From Stutzerimonas stutzeri (lineage in GTDB: Bacteria > Pseudomonadota > Gammaproteobacteria > Pseudomonadales > Pseudomonadaceae), in assembly GCF_018138085.1 (NCBI RefSeq), contig NZ_CP073105.1, positions 1,674,001 to 1,738,000 of the forward strand: DNA of 64,000 bases, given 5' to 3'. The notes below the pieces were generated by a model that worked only from the letters and a program-made list of their open reading frames with translations, had not been told where the DNA came from and did not search any database. A program made the position numbers and the translations under genes. Shown here one piece after another: positions 28,682-39,056 of this stretch (within the stretch, counting starts at the first letter, position 1; each line of letters opens with the position of its first letter).

Positions 28682-31435
28682 GTGCTGAAAGACCTAGGAA
28701 TCAAGAGTCGCGTGCTGGTGCTGATACTGCTGCCCAGCACGGTGCTGGCGGTGGCGCTGGGCGTCTACTTCACGTGGATGCAGTTGTCGGAAATGCGCCA
28801 CCAGCTCGACGAGCGCGGCAAGCTCATCGCCGAACAGCTGGCTCCCCTGGCGGCGCCGGCGATGGCTCAGGGCTATGGCAAGCGCCTGCAGCGAATCCTC
28901 AACCAGGTGCTGGACCAGCCGGACGTACGCGCGGTAACGGTGCTCGACGCCGAGCGCTATCAGCAGGCCCACGCCGGGCCGAACATGATCACCCCCTCGC
29001 CGCCGACGGACCCCGAGGCGCTGACCCAGGTCAGCAGCGTCGACACCACGCGCATCCTCCTGCCGGTACTCGGCAAGCATCTGAACCTCGCCACGGACAA
29101 CCCGAACGACGATCTTCGTCCGATCGGTTGGCTGGAGCTGGAGCTGTCGCACCAGGGCACCTTGCTGCGCGGTTATCGCAGCCTGTTCACCAGCCTGCTG
29201 CTGATCGGGGCGGGGTTGATCATCACCGCACTGCTGGCGCTGCGCATGAGTACCGCGATCAGCAAACCCCTGCACAAGGTCAAGGTGGCGGTGGCGCAGC
29301 TCAAGGATGGCTACCTGGAAACCCGGCTGCCGCCGCTCGGCAGCCATGAAATGGATGAGGTCGCGGCGGGCATCAACCGCATGGCCGAGGCGTTGCTCAG
29401 TGCGCGCGAGGAGTTGCAGCAGAGCATCGACCAGGCCACCGAGGACGTGCAGCAGAACCTCGAAACCATCGAGATCCAGAACATCGAACTGGACCTGGCG
29501 CGCAAGGAGGCCCTGGAGGCCAGCCGCATCAAGTCCGAGTTCCTGGCCAACATGAGCCATGAGATCCGCACCCCGCTCAACGGCATCCTCGGCTTCACCC
29601 ACCTGCTGCAGAAAAGCGACCTGACGCCGCGTCAGCAGGATTACCTATCGACCATCGAAAAGTCCGCCGACAGCCTGCTCGGGATCATCAACGAGATTCT
29701 CGACTTCTCGAAGATCGAGGCCGGCAAGCTGGTGCTCGACAGCATCCCGTTCAACCTGCGCGATCTGATCGAGGACACCCTGACCATTCTCGGCCCGGCG
29801 GCGCACGCCAAGCATCTGGAGCTGGTCAGCCTGATCTATCGCGATACGCCGCTGTCACTGATCGGTGATCCGCTGCGCATCAAGCAGGTGCTGACCAACC
29901 TGGTCAGCAATGCCATCAAGTTCACCAACGAAGGCACGGTGGTCGTCCGGGCCATGGTCGAGGACGAGCGTGCCGATCGTGCGCAGCTGCGCATCAGCGT
30001 GCAGGACACCGGCATCGGCCTCACGGATCAGGACCTGCGCGCGCTGTTCCAGGCATTCAGCCAGGCGGACAACTCGCTGTCGCGCCAGCCGGGCGGGACC
30101 GGACTCGGGCTGGTGATTTCCAAGCGCCTGATCGAGCAGATGGGCGGCGAAATCGGAGTCGACAGCATTCCGGAGGAGGGCTCCGAGTTTTGGATCAGCC
30201 TGAGCCTGCCCAAGGCCCGTGACGATATCGAAGATCTGCCGCGTGCGGCGCTGCTGGGGCGGCGGGTCGGCCTGCTCGAGCAGCATCCGCTGGCCCGCCA
30301 GGCGTTGCAGCATCAGCTGGAAAGCTGCGGGCTGGAGGTCTTGCCGTTCGATTCCCTGGACCTGTTGCAGGGTGCGGTGGCCGGAGCGCAAGCGAGCGAG
30401 CAACCCATCGAGATCGCTGTGCTCGGCGTTAGCCACCGTGAAATCCCGCCGCAGCAGTTATGCCAGCGGCTATGGGATTTCGAGGCGTTGGGCTGCAAAT
30501 GCGTGGTGCTCAGCCCGACCAGCGAACAGGCGCAGTACCACGAAGCGCTGCCCGAGTCCCATACCCATGCGCAGCTGCAGAGCAAACCGGCGTGCACCCG
30601 CAAGTTGCAACGGGTGCTGCTGGATCTGCTGCGCCCGCCGCAAGCGCTGGGCGAGAGCCTTGCGCTGCCCGAAACACGCCCGCCGCGCGTCCTTTGCGTC
30701 GATGACAACCCGGCTAACCTGTTGCTGCTCGAAACCCTGCTCACCGACATGGGCGGAGACGTCGATGCGGTGAGCAGCGGGGCCGACGCACTGGAGGCGG
30801 TCAAGCGCAAGTCCTTCGACCTGGTATTCATGGACGTGCAGATGCCGGGGATGGACGGGCGCCAGGCCACCGAGGCGATCCGCCAGTGGGAAGTCGAGAA
30901 CGGCCAGCCACCGTTGCCGGTGATCGCGCTCACTGCGCATGCGCTATCCAACGAAAAGCGTTCGCTGTTGCAGAGCGGGCTGGACGACTACCTGACCAAG
31001 CCCATCAGCGAGCGGCAACTGGCCCAGGTCATCTTGAAATGGACGGGGCTGCCGCTTGCGCGAAGCTTTCTCGCCGCGCCGGCCGAAGTGCTGCTGCCGG
31101 AAAATGATCTCAAGGTGCTGGACGCCGAGGAGGGACTGCGCCTGGCCGCCGGCAAGGCCGATCTGGCGGCGGATATGCTGAGCATGCTGCTGGCGTCGCT
31201 GGAGGATGACCGGCAGATCATTCGCCAGGCGCGCCAGGCCAATGACCGGCAAGCGATGATCGATCGCGTGCACCGCTTGCATGGCGCCACGCGCTACTGC
31301 GGCGTTCCACAGCTACGGGCCGCCTGCGAGCGCAGCGAGACACTGCTCAAGCAGAACCACCCGAGCGCGGCCCAAGCAATGGACGAACTCGACAACGCCA
31401 TCGAGCGCCTGGAAGTCGAAGCCCGCGTCGTCTAG
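28682..31435 (+). CDS. gacS: Hybrid sensor kinase GacS (BarA)
   Basis: A 917-residue tripartite kinase at the head of the Gac/Rsm pathway; it phosphorylates GacA to switch on secondary metabolism and biofilm genes. Two transmembrane helices (about residues 11-33 and 168-190) flank a periplasmic domain. A HAMP domain, the kinase core with His293 ([14 protein letters not shown]), HATPase motifs, a receiver ([16 protein letters not shown]) and a C-terminal Hpt ([12 protein letters not shown]) follow. The start is a GTG (28682). It is full length with all phosphorelay residues present. The downstream region is a repeat array. Confidence 0.95.
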   Translation: MLKDLGIKSRVLVLILLPSTVLAVALGVYFTWMQLSEMRHQLDERGKLIAEQLAPLAAPAMAQGYGKRLQRILNQVLDQPDVRAVTVLDAERYQQAHAGPNMITPSPPTDPEALTQVSSVDTTRILLPVLGKHLNLATDNPNDDLRPIGWLELELSHQGTLLRGYRSLFTSLLLIGAGLIITALLALRMSTAISKPLHKVKVAVAQLKDGYLETRLPPLGSHEMDEVAAGINRMAEALLSAREELQQSIDQATEDVQQNLETIEIQNIELDLARKEALEASRIKSEFLANMSHEIRTPLNGILGFTHLLQKSDLTPRQQDYLSTIEKSADSLLGIINEILDFSKIEAGKLVLDSIPFNLRDLIEDTLTILGPAAHAKHLELVSLIYRDTPLSLIGDPLRIKQVLTNLVSNAIKFTNEGTVVVRAMVEDERADRAQLRISVQDTGIGLTDQDLRALFQAFSQADNSLSRQPGGTGLGLVISKRLIEQMGGEIGVDSIPEEGSEFWISLSLPKARDDIEDLPRAALLGRRVGLLEQHPLARQALQHQLESCGLEVLPFDSLDLLQGAVAGAQASEQPIEIAVLGVSHREIPPQQLCQRLWDFEALGCKCVVLSPTSEQAQYHEALPESHTHAQLQSKPACTRKLQRVLLDLLRPPQALGESLALPETRPPRVLCVDDNPANLLLLETLLTDMGGDVDAVSSGADALEAVKRKSFDLVFMDVQMPGMDGRQATEAIRQWEVENGQPPLPVIALTAHALSNEKRSLLQSGLDDYLTKPISERQLAQVILKWTGLPLARSFLAAPAEVLLPENDLKVLDAEEGLRLAAGKADLAADMLSMLLASLEDDRQIIRQARQANDRQAMIDRVHRLHGATRYCGVPQLRAACERSETLLKQNHPSAAQAMDELDNAIERLEVEARVV

Positions 31436-31439
31436 CGCG

Positions 31440-32060
31440 GCATCGCCACCCATTCATTCGCCCCGAGGTCGGGCCTCCCACAAAAAAGCGGGCCTGAGCA
31501 CGGCTTCATGTGGGAGCCCCCCGCGGCGAATGGGCTCGACGCAAGCACGAGGCCCGGCGTGGTCCGGTCAGCGGTGCCAACCCATTCGGCCCGAGGTCGA
31601 GCCTCCTACAGGAGACGAGGCCTGAACGCCGCCCTTGTGGGAGTCGCGCCCTCGCGGCGAATGGGCTCGGCGCGCACGTGCGGCGCGGTTGATCTGATCA
31701 GATGCTCCCAACATCGTCCGCCCCGAGGTCAGGTCTCCCATAAAAAAGGTGAGCTGAGCACCGCTTTCGTGGGAGGCGCGCCCCGCGGCGAATGTGCTCG
31801 GCGCGCACAAGAGGCTCGGGTGACCGATAAGGTGGGCCCAATCCTGTCCGCCCCGAGATCGGCGCCCCAAAAAACAAGCTGGGCCTAAGCACGGCTTCAT
31901 GTTGGAGCCGCGCCCCCGCGGCGAGGGCTCGATGCAAGCACGAGGCGCGGCGTGATCCACTCAGGCGTGCCTAATCCCATTCGGCCTCGAGATCGGGCCC
32001 CACAAAAAAGATGGCCCTGAGCACGGCTTTTGGGAGGCGCGCCTCGCGGCGAACGGGCTC
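31440..32060. repeat. Five-copy degenerate tandem array (about 130-bp unit)
   Basis: Segments starting near 31460, 31590, 31720, 31850 and 31984 share the same order: CCCCGAGGTCGGGCCTCCCA, an A-rich run, a CTGAGCACGGCTT-like core, TGTGGGAG and CCCGCGGCGAATGGGCTCG, then GCAAGCACGAGG-like sequence. The unit length is 130 bases in the first four steps and 134 in the last. Internal inverted parts (GGGCCTCCCA with TGGGAG) suggest a REP pair that was amplified. No gene is supported in these 640 bases. Confidence 0.8.
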
Positions 32061-32075
32061 TGCGCCACCCGTGGG

Positions 32076-33866
32076 CTATTCGCCCATCACCACGCCTTCG
32101 CGCCGCGGATCGGCGCCGCCGAACCAACCGCTGCTGGTGCGTTGTATTGCCTGCAATCCGCTGGTCATCTCGGCTTCGTTGACCTGATGCCCACGGGCTT
32201 CGAGCGCCTTCACCGTGGCCTCGGGGAAGCGGCCGGCTTCGAGAACGGTCGGGCCATTGAAGCTGCCGAAGTTCGGCAGGTCTATTGCCCGCTGTGCATC
32301 CAGGCCCCAGCCATACATGCCCAGCAGGGTCTTGGCGGTGAAGTGAATGATCGCCGCGCCGCCGGGCGAACCGACGCTGGCCAGGAACTGGTCGCCCGCG
32401 GCGTTGAATACCAGGGTCGGGCTCATGCTGGAGCGGGGACGCTTGTTCGGCTCGACCCGGTTGGCCACCGGTGTGCCTTGCGCGTCACGCGGCTCGAAGG
32501 CGAAGTCGGTCAGTTCGTTGTTCAGCAGGTAGCCGCCGGGCAGGCCGGTACCGCCGTCGTTGAGCAGGCGCGAGCCGAAAGCCTGTTCGATGGTGGTGGT
32601 CATCGCCAGGGCATTGCCTTGCTCGTCGACGATGCTGATATGGCTGGTGCCATATTCCGGCTGCTCGCGCTGCGGGGCGAAGGCGAGCGGCATATCGCCC
32701 GGGTCGCCGGCTTCGGCGGTGCCCATGCTGCGCGGGCCGATCAGCTCGGCGCGCTGCTTGAGGTACTTGGGCGCCAGCATGCTGTTCCAGGTGCGCCCCG
32801 GCACTGGGACGAAATCAGGGTCGGCGATGTACTTGGCCCGGTCCGCGTAGGCCAGGCGCGAGGCCTCGGTGTAGCGGTGCAGAAACTCTGCCGATGGCAC
32901 GCCCTGATCCAGCGCCGGCAGCGGCGACAACTGCTCGAGTATCCCCAGGATCTGCATCTGTGTGAGGTGCCCGGAGGATGGCGGTGGGAATCCGCAGACC
33001 TGATAACGCTGCTGCCAAAGGTTGCACAGCGCATCGCGTTGGCGCGGTTGATAGACCTCCAGATCGCTCAGGGTCATGGCACCGGCGTTGTCCTGTTCAT
33101 TGACCTGCTGGACCAGCGCCTGGGCGTTGGCTCCGCGGTAGAAAGCGTCGCTGCCGTTGTCGGCGATGTTGCGCAGCAACTGGGCCAACGCTGGGTTGCG
33201 CAGGCGATGGCCCGCTGGCCACGGCGTCCCGTCGGGCTGGTAGTAAAAGGCCGCCGAGGGTGGGTTGTTGCGAAGCGCCGGATCGCTGGCGAGCAGGCCA
33301 TGCAGCCGTGGACTGATTTCGAAGCCGTCTTCGGCCAGGCGAATGGCCGGCTGCAGCAGGTCCCGCCAGGGCAGTTTGCCGAACTGCCGGTGCGCCTGCT
33401 CGAGCATCTTGACGGTGCCCGGAACTCCCACCGAGCGACCGCCTACAACGGCCTGCTGAAAGTCCATCGGGGTGCCGTCGGCCTTCATGAACAGGTTTTC
33501 GTCCACCGCGGCAGGGGCGGTTTCACGCCCATCCAGCGCCGTTACCTGCGCGCCATCCCAATACAGCAGAAAGGCGCCGCCGCCGAGCCCGCTGGACTGC
33601 GGTTCGACCAGACTCAAGACCATCTGCACGGCGACTGCGGCATCCAGCGCGCTGCCGCCGGCCTTGAGAATCTGGTACCCCGCCTCGGTGGCCAGGGGGT
33701 TGGCCGCAGCCACGGCGAAGCGCTCCGTTGCCCAGCCGGGTTTGGCGTTGTAGCCACTGGAGGCCTCAGGGGCGGGCGGGATGCGGTTGGCGGAGTCGGG
33801 GGCGGAACAGCCGGCCAAGCCGGTGAGCAGAAAGGTGAAGACCAGTGCGAGCGGGCCGAGCGGCAT
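32076..33866 (-). CDS. ggt: Gamma-glutamyltransferase, lipoprotein
   Basis: A 596-residue N-terminal nucleophile hydrolase that cleaves gamma-glutamyl bonds of glutathione. The N-terminus has a lipobox (LTGLAGC, Cys20), so it is probably anchored in the outer or inner membrane facing the periplasm. Autoprocessing should occur before Thr407 in YGTSHISIVDEQGNALAM, giving large and small subunits. Substrate-binding features are RETAPAA (Arg114) and the PGGAAI loop near the C-terminus. It lies between gacS and cysM, where many Pseudomonas have other genes. It overlaps the last repeat unit's edge by a few bases at its 3' end. Confidence 0.92.
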   Translation of the reverse strand: MPLGPLALVFTFLLTGLAGCSAPDSANRIPPAPEASSGYNAKPGWATERFAVAAANPLATEAGYQILKAGGSALDAAVAVQMVLSLVEPQSSGLGGGAFLLYWDGAQVTALDGRETAPAAVDENLFMKADGTPMDFQQAVVGGRSVGVPGTVKMLEQAHRQFGKLPWRDLLQPAIRLAEDGFEISPRLHGLLASDPALRNNPPSAAFYYQPDGTPWPAGHRLRNPALAQLLRNIADNGSDAFYRGANAQALVQQVNEQDNAGAMTLSDLEVYQPRQRDALCNLWQQRYQVCGFPPPSSGHLTQMQILGILEQLSPLPALDQGVPSAEFLHRYTEASRLAYADRAKYIADPDFVPVPGRTWNSMLAPKYLKQRAELIGPRSMGTAEAGDPGDMPLAFAPQREQPEYGTSHISIVDEQGNALAMTTTIEQAFGSRLLNDGGTGLPGGYLLNNELTDFAFEPRDAQGTPVANRVEPNKRPRSSMSPTLVFNAAGDQFLASVGSPGGAAIIHFTAKTLLGMYGWGLDAQRAIDLPNFGSFNGPTVLEAGRFPEATVKALEARGHQVNEAEMTSGLQAIQRTSSGWFGGADPRREGVVMGE

Positions 33867-34068
33867 GGGCGGGTTCCTTGTGGACGCGGGATAGACGTGT
33901 TGCTTATAGACCTAGACTACTGACCACTATCTGCCAAGCTCGATCGCTACGTTTGTTCCGCACCGCGTTCTTTCGCTTGGGCTTCGACGCAGGCCGAGTG
34001 GTCTGCCCGTGCCCGGTCGTTGCCGGTATCATGTGCGCCTTCCAAATGCCGCTCGGTTCATCGACGCC

Positions 34069-34971
34069 ATGACAATTCAGTACCCGACCATTGCCGATTG
34101 CGTCGGCAACACGCCCCTGGTTCGCCTGCAGCGACTGCCCGGCGAAACCAGCAACACCATCCTGGTCAAACTCGAGGGCAACAACCCCGCCGGCTCGGTC
34201 AAGGATCGCCCGGCGCTGTCGATGATCGCCCGGGCCGAAGCGCGTGGCGACATCAAGCCCGGCGATACCCTGATCGAAGCCACCTCCGGCAATACCGGCA
34301 TCGCGTTGGCCATGGCCGCGGCCATCAAAGGCTACAAGTTCGTGCTGATCATGCCGGACAACTCCAGCGCCGAGCGCAAGGCGGCGATGACCGCCTACGG
34401 CGCCGAGCTGATTCTGGTGAGCAAGGAAGAAGGCATGGAGGGCGCTCGCGACCTGGCGGTCAAGATGGCGGCCGAAGGGCGCGGCAAGGTGCTCGATCAG
34501 TTCGCTAATGGCGATAACCCCGAGGCGCATTACAGCAGTACCGGCCCCGAGCTCTGGCAGCAGACCGGCGGTGGCATCACCCATTTCGTCAGCTCCATGG
34601 GCACCACCGGCACCATCATGGGCGTGTCGCGCTACCTCAAGGAGCAGAATCCGGCGGTCCAGATCATCGGCCTGCAGCCGATGGAAGGCGCATCGATTCC
34701 CGGCATCCGCCGCTGGCCGCAGGAATACCTGCCGAAAATCTACCAGTCCGAGCGTGTCGACCGCATCGTCGACATGTCGCAGGACGAGGCCGAGCGCGTC
34801 ATGCGCCGCCTGGCCCGCGAAGAGGGCATCTTCTGTGGTGTGTCGTCCGGCGGTGCGGTGGCGGCTGCGCTGCGCCTGTCCGAGGAAGTCGAGAACGCAG
34901 TGATTGTCGCGATCATCTGCGACCGGGGCGACCGCTACCTGTCGACGGGCGTGTATGACGAACCCAATTGA
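34069..34971 (+). CDS. cysM: Cysteine synthase B (CysM)
   Basis: A 300-residue PLP enzyme making cysteine from O-acetylserine and sulfide or thiosulfate. The PLP lysine is in NNPAGSVKDRPAL, and the cofactor phosphate loop is in EATSGNTGIALA. The C-terminal CGVSSGGAVAAAL loop is intact. CysM rather than CysK is favoured by length and by the NTPLVRLQRL start. The ATG at 34069 is chosen over an upstream start at 34009. It is followed by rlmD 33 bp later on the same strand. Confidence 0.95.
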   Translation: MTIQYPTIADCVGNTPLVRLQRLPGETSNTILVKLEGNNPAGSVKDRPALSMIARAEARGDIKPGDTLIEATSGNTGIALAMAAAIKGYKFVLIMPDNSSAERKAAMTAYGAELILVSKEEGMEGARDLAVKMAAEGRGKVLDQFANGDNPEAHYSSTGPELWQQTGGGITHFVSSMGTTGTIMGVSRYLKEQNPAVQIIGLQPMEGASIPGIRRWPQEYLPKIYQSERVDRIVDMSQDEAERVMRRLAREEGIFCGVSSGGAVAAALRLSEEVENAVIVAIICDRGDRYLSTGVYDEPN

Positions 34972-35004
34972 CCCGTCCACGCCCAGTCAAGGCGGTATTC
35001 GCTA

Positions 35005-36360
35005 ATGGCCAAACGTAGCGGCGGTTTGCGCTTCCAGCCCAGTGGTGGCGAGAAGAAGCCGCAGATCCCGACCGGCAAGAAACAGCGGCTGGGTATCGAG
35101 CGGCTGGCCAATGATGGTCGTGGCATTGGCTTTATCGAAGGACGTACCTGGTTCGTCGAGGGCGCCTTGCCTGGCGAAACGGTCGAGGCGCGGGTGCTGG
35201 GCGCGCGCAGCCAGGTCGTCGAGGCGCGTAGCGAGCGGGTGCTGACCGCCAGCGAGCAGCGCCGCCTGGAACCCTGTCCTCACGCGCGCGTCTGCGGAGG
35301 CTGCAACCTGCAGCATCTGCCCGCAGGCGACCAGCTCGCCCTGAAACAGCGCAGTCTCGCCGAACAGCTGTCACGCCTGGCGAACATCGAGCCGACAACC
35401 TGGGCGGCGCCGCTCAGCGGCCCGGAGTTCGGCTATCGACGGCGCGCCAGGCTGGCGGTGCGCTGGGATAACAAGGACCGCCGCCTTGACGTCGGTTTCC
35501 GGGCCAGTGCCAGCCAGGACATCGTCGCTATCCGTGAATGCCATGTGCTGGTACAGCCCTTGCAGGCGCTGCTGCCGGCATTGCTGACGACGCTGCACGC
35601 GATGGACAAGCCTCAGGTGATCGGTCACCTGGAATTGTTCAGCGGCACCGCCGAGGCTGTGCTGGTGCGCCACACGGCTGCGCTGGCGGCGACGGATCTG
35701 CAGCGTCTGGAGACCTTCGCCCGGGAACAGGGCGTGCAGCTGTGGCTGCAGGGCGAAGGAGGGCCTCAGCCGTTGGAGCCCGCCTACACGCTGGGCTACC
35801 GGTTGCCGGCCTGGGATCTGGAGCTGGCCTGGCGGCCGGGCGACTTCGTCCAGGTCAACGCTCCGGTGAACGGGGCGATGGTGGCGCAGGCACTGGAATG
35901 GCTGGCACCGCAAGCGGGCGAACGGGTGCTGGACCTGTTCAGTGGGTTGGGGAATTTCACCTTGCCCTTGGCGCGTATCGGTGCGCAGGTGGTGGCGGTG
36001 GAAGGCAGCGAGCAGATGGTCGAGCGCGCCCGCACCAATGCGGAGCATAATGGTCTGGATGGGGCGCACTTTTATCAGGCGGACCTGTCGAAGCCGCTTG
36101 TCGAGGCGCAGTGGGCCGAGGGTGGCTTCGCGGCGGTCCTGCTCGACCCGCCACGTGACGGGGCGCTGGAAATAGTCCGGCAGATGACGACTTTAGGCGC
36201 AAGGCGCGTGGTCTATGTTTCATGCAACCCTGCGACACTGGCGCGTGATGCGGCCGAGCTCGTTCGTCAGGGGTATCGACTCGAGCGGGCCGGCGTGCTG
36301 GACATGTTTCCACAAACCGTCCACGTCGAAGCGATGGCGCTGTTCGAGCGGCCGGCGTAG
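35005..36360 (+). CDS. rlmD: 23S rRNA (uracil-1939-C5)-methyltransferase RlmD
   Basis: A 451-residue SAM-dependent RNA methyltransferase. The N-terminal TRAM domain ([16 protein letters not shown]) is followed by the iron-sulfur cysteines [10 protein letters not shown] (Cys91, 97, 100), a SAM site [16 protein letters not shown] and the catalytic cysteine in [12 protein letters not shown]. Full length. It lies between cysM and relA, the usual Pseudomonas order. Confidence 0.95.
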   Translation: MAKRSGGLRFQPSGGEKKPQIPTGKKQRLGIERLANDGRGIGFIEGRTWFVEGALPGETVEARVLGARSQVVEARSERVLTASEQRRLEPCPHARVCGGCNLQHLPAGDQLALKQRSLAEQLSRLANIEPTTWAAPLSGPEFGYRRRARLAVRWDNKDRRLDVGFRASASQDIVAIRECHVLVQPLQALLPALLTTLHAMDKPQVIGHLELFSGTAEAVLVRHTAALAATDLQRLETFAREQGVQLWLQGEGGPQPLEPAYTLGYRLPAWDLELAWRPGDFVQVNAPVNGAMVAQALEWLAPQAGERVLDLFSGLGNFTLPLARIGAQVVAVEGSEQMVERARTNAEHNGLDGAHFYQADLSKPLVEAQWAEGGFAAVLLDPPRDGALEIVRQMTTLGARRVVYVSCNPATLARDAAELVRQGYRLERAGVLDMFPQTVHVEAMALFERPA

Positions 36361-36459
36361 CGCGGAATTTTCGGCAGGCGATAGGCCTGCGGTTCAATCG
36401 ACCGGCTCCGAGAAAGCCGGCGTATGACGCATACGATGCGTAGAAGGGAAGGTAGATAG

Positions 36460-38706
36460 ATGGTCCAGGTCAGAGCGCTTCAGCCGATCAACACCGACGG
36501 CAGTATCAATCTCGAAGGCTGGCTCGATCATGTGCTGGGGATGGACCCGGCACTCGACCGCGACGCACTCAAGCAGGCCTGCGAGTTCGCCCGAGCGGCC
36601 GAACAGCAGGCCAACGCGGCGCAGAATCTGTGGAGCGAAGGTACCTCCAGTTACCAGACGGGGCTGGAGATCGCCGAGATACTGGCCGATCTCAAGCTCG
36701 ACCAGGACAGCCTGGTGGCCGCGGTGATCTATCGTGGTGTACGCGAAGGCAAGATCCAGCTGGCCGAGGTCCATCAGCTGTTCGGCCCGGTGGTCGCCAA
36801 GCTGATCGAAGGGGTGCTGCGCATGGCCGCCATCAGTGCCAGCCTCAACCCGCGCGAGTCGCTGGTGCTGGGCACCCAGACCCAGGTGGAAAACCTGCGC
36901 AAGATGCTGGTGGCGATGGTCGACGACGTGCGCGTCGCGCTGATCAAGCTGGCCGAGCGCACCTGCGCCATCCGCGCGGTGAAGAACGCCGATGACGACA
37001 AACGCCATCGCGTTGCCCGCGAGGTCTTCGACATCTACGCACCGCTGGCTCATCGCCTGGGCATTGGGCACATCAAGTGGGAGCTGGAGGATTTGTCCTT
37101 CCGCTACCTCGAGCCCGAGCAATACAAGCAGATCGCCCAGCTGCTGCACGAGCGACGCCTCGATCGCGAGCAGTACATCCAGAACGTGGTGCAGCAGCTC
37201 AAGGACGAATTGACCGCCACCGGCATCCATCCGGAGATCGACGGGCGTGCCAAGCACATCTATTCGATCTGGCGGAAGATGCAGAAGAAAGGTCTGCAGT
37301 TCAGCCAGATCTACGACGTTCGCGCCGTGCGAGTACTGGTGCCCGAAGTTCGCGACTGCTACACCGCGCTGGGCATCGTGCACACCCTGTGGCGGCACAT
37401 TCCCAAGGAATTTGACGACTACATCGCCAACCCCAAGGAAAACGGCTATCGCTCGCTGCACACCGCCGTGCTCGGACCGGAAGGCAAGGTACTGGAAGTG
37501 CAGATCCGCACCCAGGCCATGCACGAGGAAGCCGAACTGGGCGTCTGCGCGCACTGGCGTTACAAGGGCACGGACGTCAATTCCAGTTCCAACCACTATG
37601 AAGAGAAGATCGCCTGGCTGCGTCAGGTGCTCGAATGGCACGAAGAGCTGGGCGATATCGGCGGGCTGGCCGATCAGCTGCGTGTGGATATCGAGCCCGA
37701 CCGCGTCTACGTCTTCACCCCGGACGGCCATGCCATCGACCTGCCCAAGGGTGCCACGCCGCTGGACTTCGCCTACCGCGTGCACACCGAGATCGGCCAC
37801 AACTGCCGCGGCGCCAAGATCAATGGGCGCATCGTGCCGCTCAACTACAGCCTGCAGACCGGCGAGCAGGTCGAAATCATCACCAGCAAGCACGGCTCGC
37901 CAAGCCGGGACTGGCTGAACCCGAACCTAGGCTACATCACCACCTCGCGCTCGCGGGCGAAGATCGTCCACTGGTTCAAGCTCCAGGCCCGCGATCAGAA
38001 TGTCGCGGCCGGCAAGGCGCTGCTCGAGCGCGAGCTGGGTCGTCTCGACCTGCCGCCGGTGGACTTCGACAAGCTGGCGGAAAAGGCCAACCTGAAGACC
38101 GCCGAGGATATGTTCGCCGCGCTCGGTGCCGGTGACCTGCGTCTGGCGCAGCTGGTCAACCAAGCGCAGCAGTTAGTGGAGCCGGATAGTCATGCGGCCG
38201 ATCAGCTCGAACTGATCCCTCGCCGCCCCACCAGCACCAAGCCGGGCAAGCGTGGCGATGTGCAGATCCAGGGCGTCGGCAACCTGCTGACGCAGATGGC
38301 CGGCTGCTGCCAGCCACTGCCGGGCGACCCCATCGTCGGCTACATCACCCTGGGCCGCGGGGTCAGTATCCATCGCCAGGATTGCGCCTCGGTGCTGCAA
38401 CTGGCCGGGCGCGAACCGGAGCGGATCATCCAGGTCAGCTGGGGTCCGATCCCGGAGAAAACCTACCCGGTCGACATCACCATCCGCGCCTACGATCGTT
38501 CCGGGTTGCTGCGTGACGTTTCGCAGATCCTGCTCAACGAGCGGATCAACGTGCTGGCCGTCAACACCCGTTCGAACAAGGAAGACAGTACGGCGCAGAT
38601 GACCCTGACCATCGAGATCCCCGGGCTGGATGCGTTGGGACGGTTGCTGAGCCGGATCTCTCAGTTGCCCAATATCATCGAGGCCAAACGCCAACGCACT
38701 GCCTGA
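36460..38706 (+). CDS. relA: GTP pyrophosphokinase RelA
   Basis: A 748-residue ribosome-associated (p)ppGpp synthetase of the stringent response. The hydrolase domain is degenerate: the HD metal motif is replaced (AAVIYRGVREGKI), as in RelA and unlike SpoT. The synthetase domain carries KENGYRSLHTAV and RTQAMHEEAELGVCAHW. A TGS domain (about 405-465), a conserved-cysteine domain (AGCCQPLPGDPI) and a C-terminal ACT domain follow. It starts 99 bases after rlmD. The length equals other Pseudomonas RelA. Confidence 0.96.
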   Translation: MVQVRALQPINTDGSINLEGWLDHVLGMDPALDRDALKQACEFARAAEQQANAAQNLWSEGTSSYQTGLEIAEILADLKLDQDSLVAAVIYRGVREGKIQLAEVHQLFGPVVAKLIEGVLRMAAISASLNPRESLVLGTQTQVENLRKMLVAMVDDVRVALIKLAERTCAIRAVKNADDDKRHRVAREVFDIYAPLAHRLGIGHIKWELEDLSFRYLEPEQYKQIAQLLHERRLDREQYIQNVVQQLKDELTATGIHPEIDGRAKHIYSIWRKMQKKGLQFSQIYDVRAVRVLVPEVRDCYTALGIVHTLWRHIPKEFDDYIANPKENGYRSLHTAVLGPEGKVLEVQIRTQAMHEEAELGVCAHWRYKGTDVNSSSNHYEEKIAWLRQVLEWHEELGDIGGLADQLRVDIEPDRVYVFTPDGHAIDLPKGATPLDFAYRVHTEIGHNCRGAKINGRIVPLNYSLQTGEQVEIITSKHGSPSRDWLNPNLGYITTSRSRAKIVHWFKLQARDQNVAAGKALLERELGRLDLPPVDFDKLAEKANLKTAEDMFAALGAGDLRLAQLVNQAQQLVEPDSHAADQLELIPRRPTSTKPGKRGDVQIQGVGNLLTQMAGCCQPLPGDPIVGYITLGRGVSIHRQDCASVLQLAGREPERIIQVSWGPIPEKTYPVDITIRAYDRSGLLRDVSQILLNERINVLAVNTRSNKEDSTAQMTLTIEIPGLDALGRLLSRISQLPNIIEAKRQRTA

Positions 38707-39056
38707 CCTGCTGCGCTCGGCCATACGGCGTTGCAAGCCTGCTGAAAAATGCTCATTGGCAACAGCCAACTCCGCTTTTTCGGTTGGGCTTCGCCTAGCC
38801 AGCTCTTCGCTCGCGACGCTCGGGGCCAGACGCACGAACGAGGTATATCGGAGATGGCAGCCAACTCCGCTTTTTCAGCAGGCTGCGCCTTGTCTGGCCT
38901 TCGCTCGCAACGCTCGGGTAGCTGGAAAAGCTCGTAACACCGTAGGGTGGGTGTCACTTTTTTACATCCACCATGACGACGCTGCGGTGGATGGGTGAAG
39001 CGTCATCCACCCTACAATGGGCTCAGCTTCGATCTCAGGCTTTTACCGAGGAATCC
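38707..39056. repeat. relA-mazG intergenic repeats
   Basis: A direct repeat AGCCAACTCCGCTTTTTC occurs at 38764-38781 and 38859-38876, each followed by CTTCGCTCGC(G/A)ACGCTCGG. Flanking inverted copies of GCCTGCTGAAAAA bound the pair. A second hairpin-forming element runs from GTAGGGTGG (38942) to CCACCCTAC (39015). No gene is seen. Confidence 0.75.

Noticed and set aside
32142..33923. Plus-strand open frame of 593 codons
   Set aside because: It lies antisense to ggt, whose catalytic motifs are intact; the frame is open only because of high GC.
36394..37893. Minus-strand open frame of 499 codons
   Set aside because: It lies antisense to relA and shows the typical composition of a reversed coding strand.
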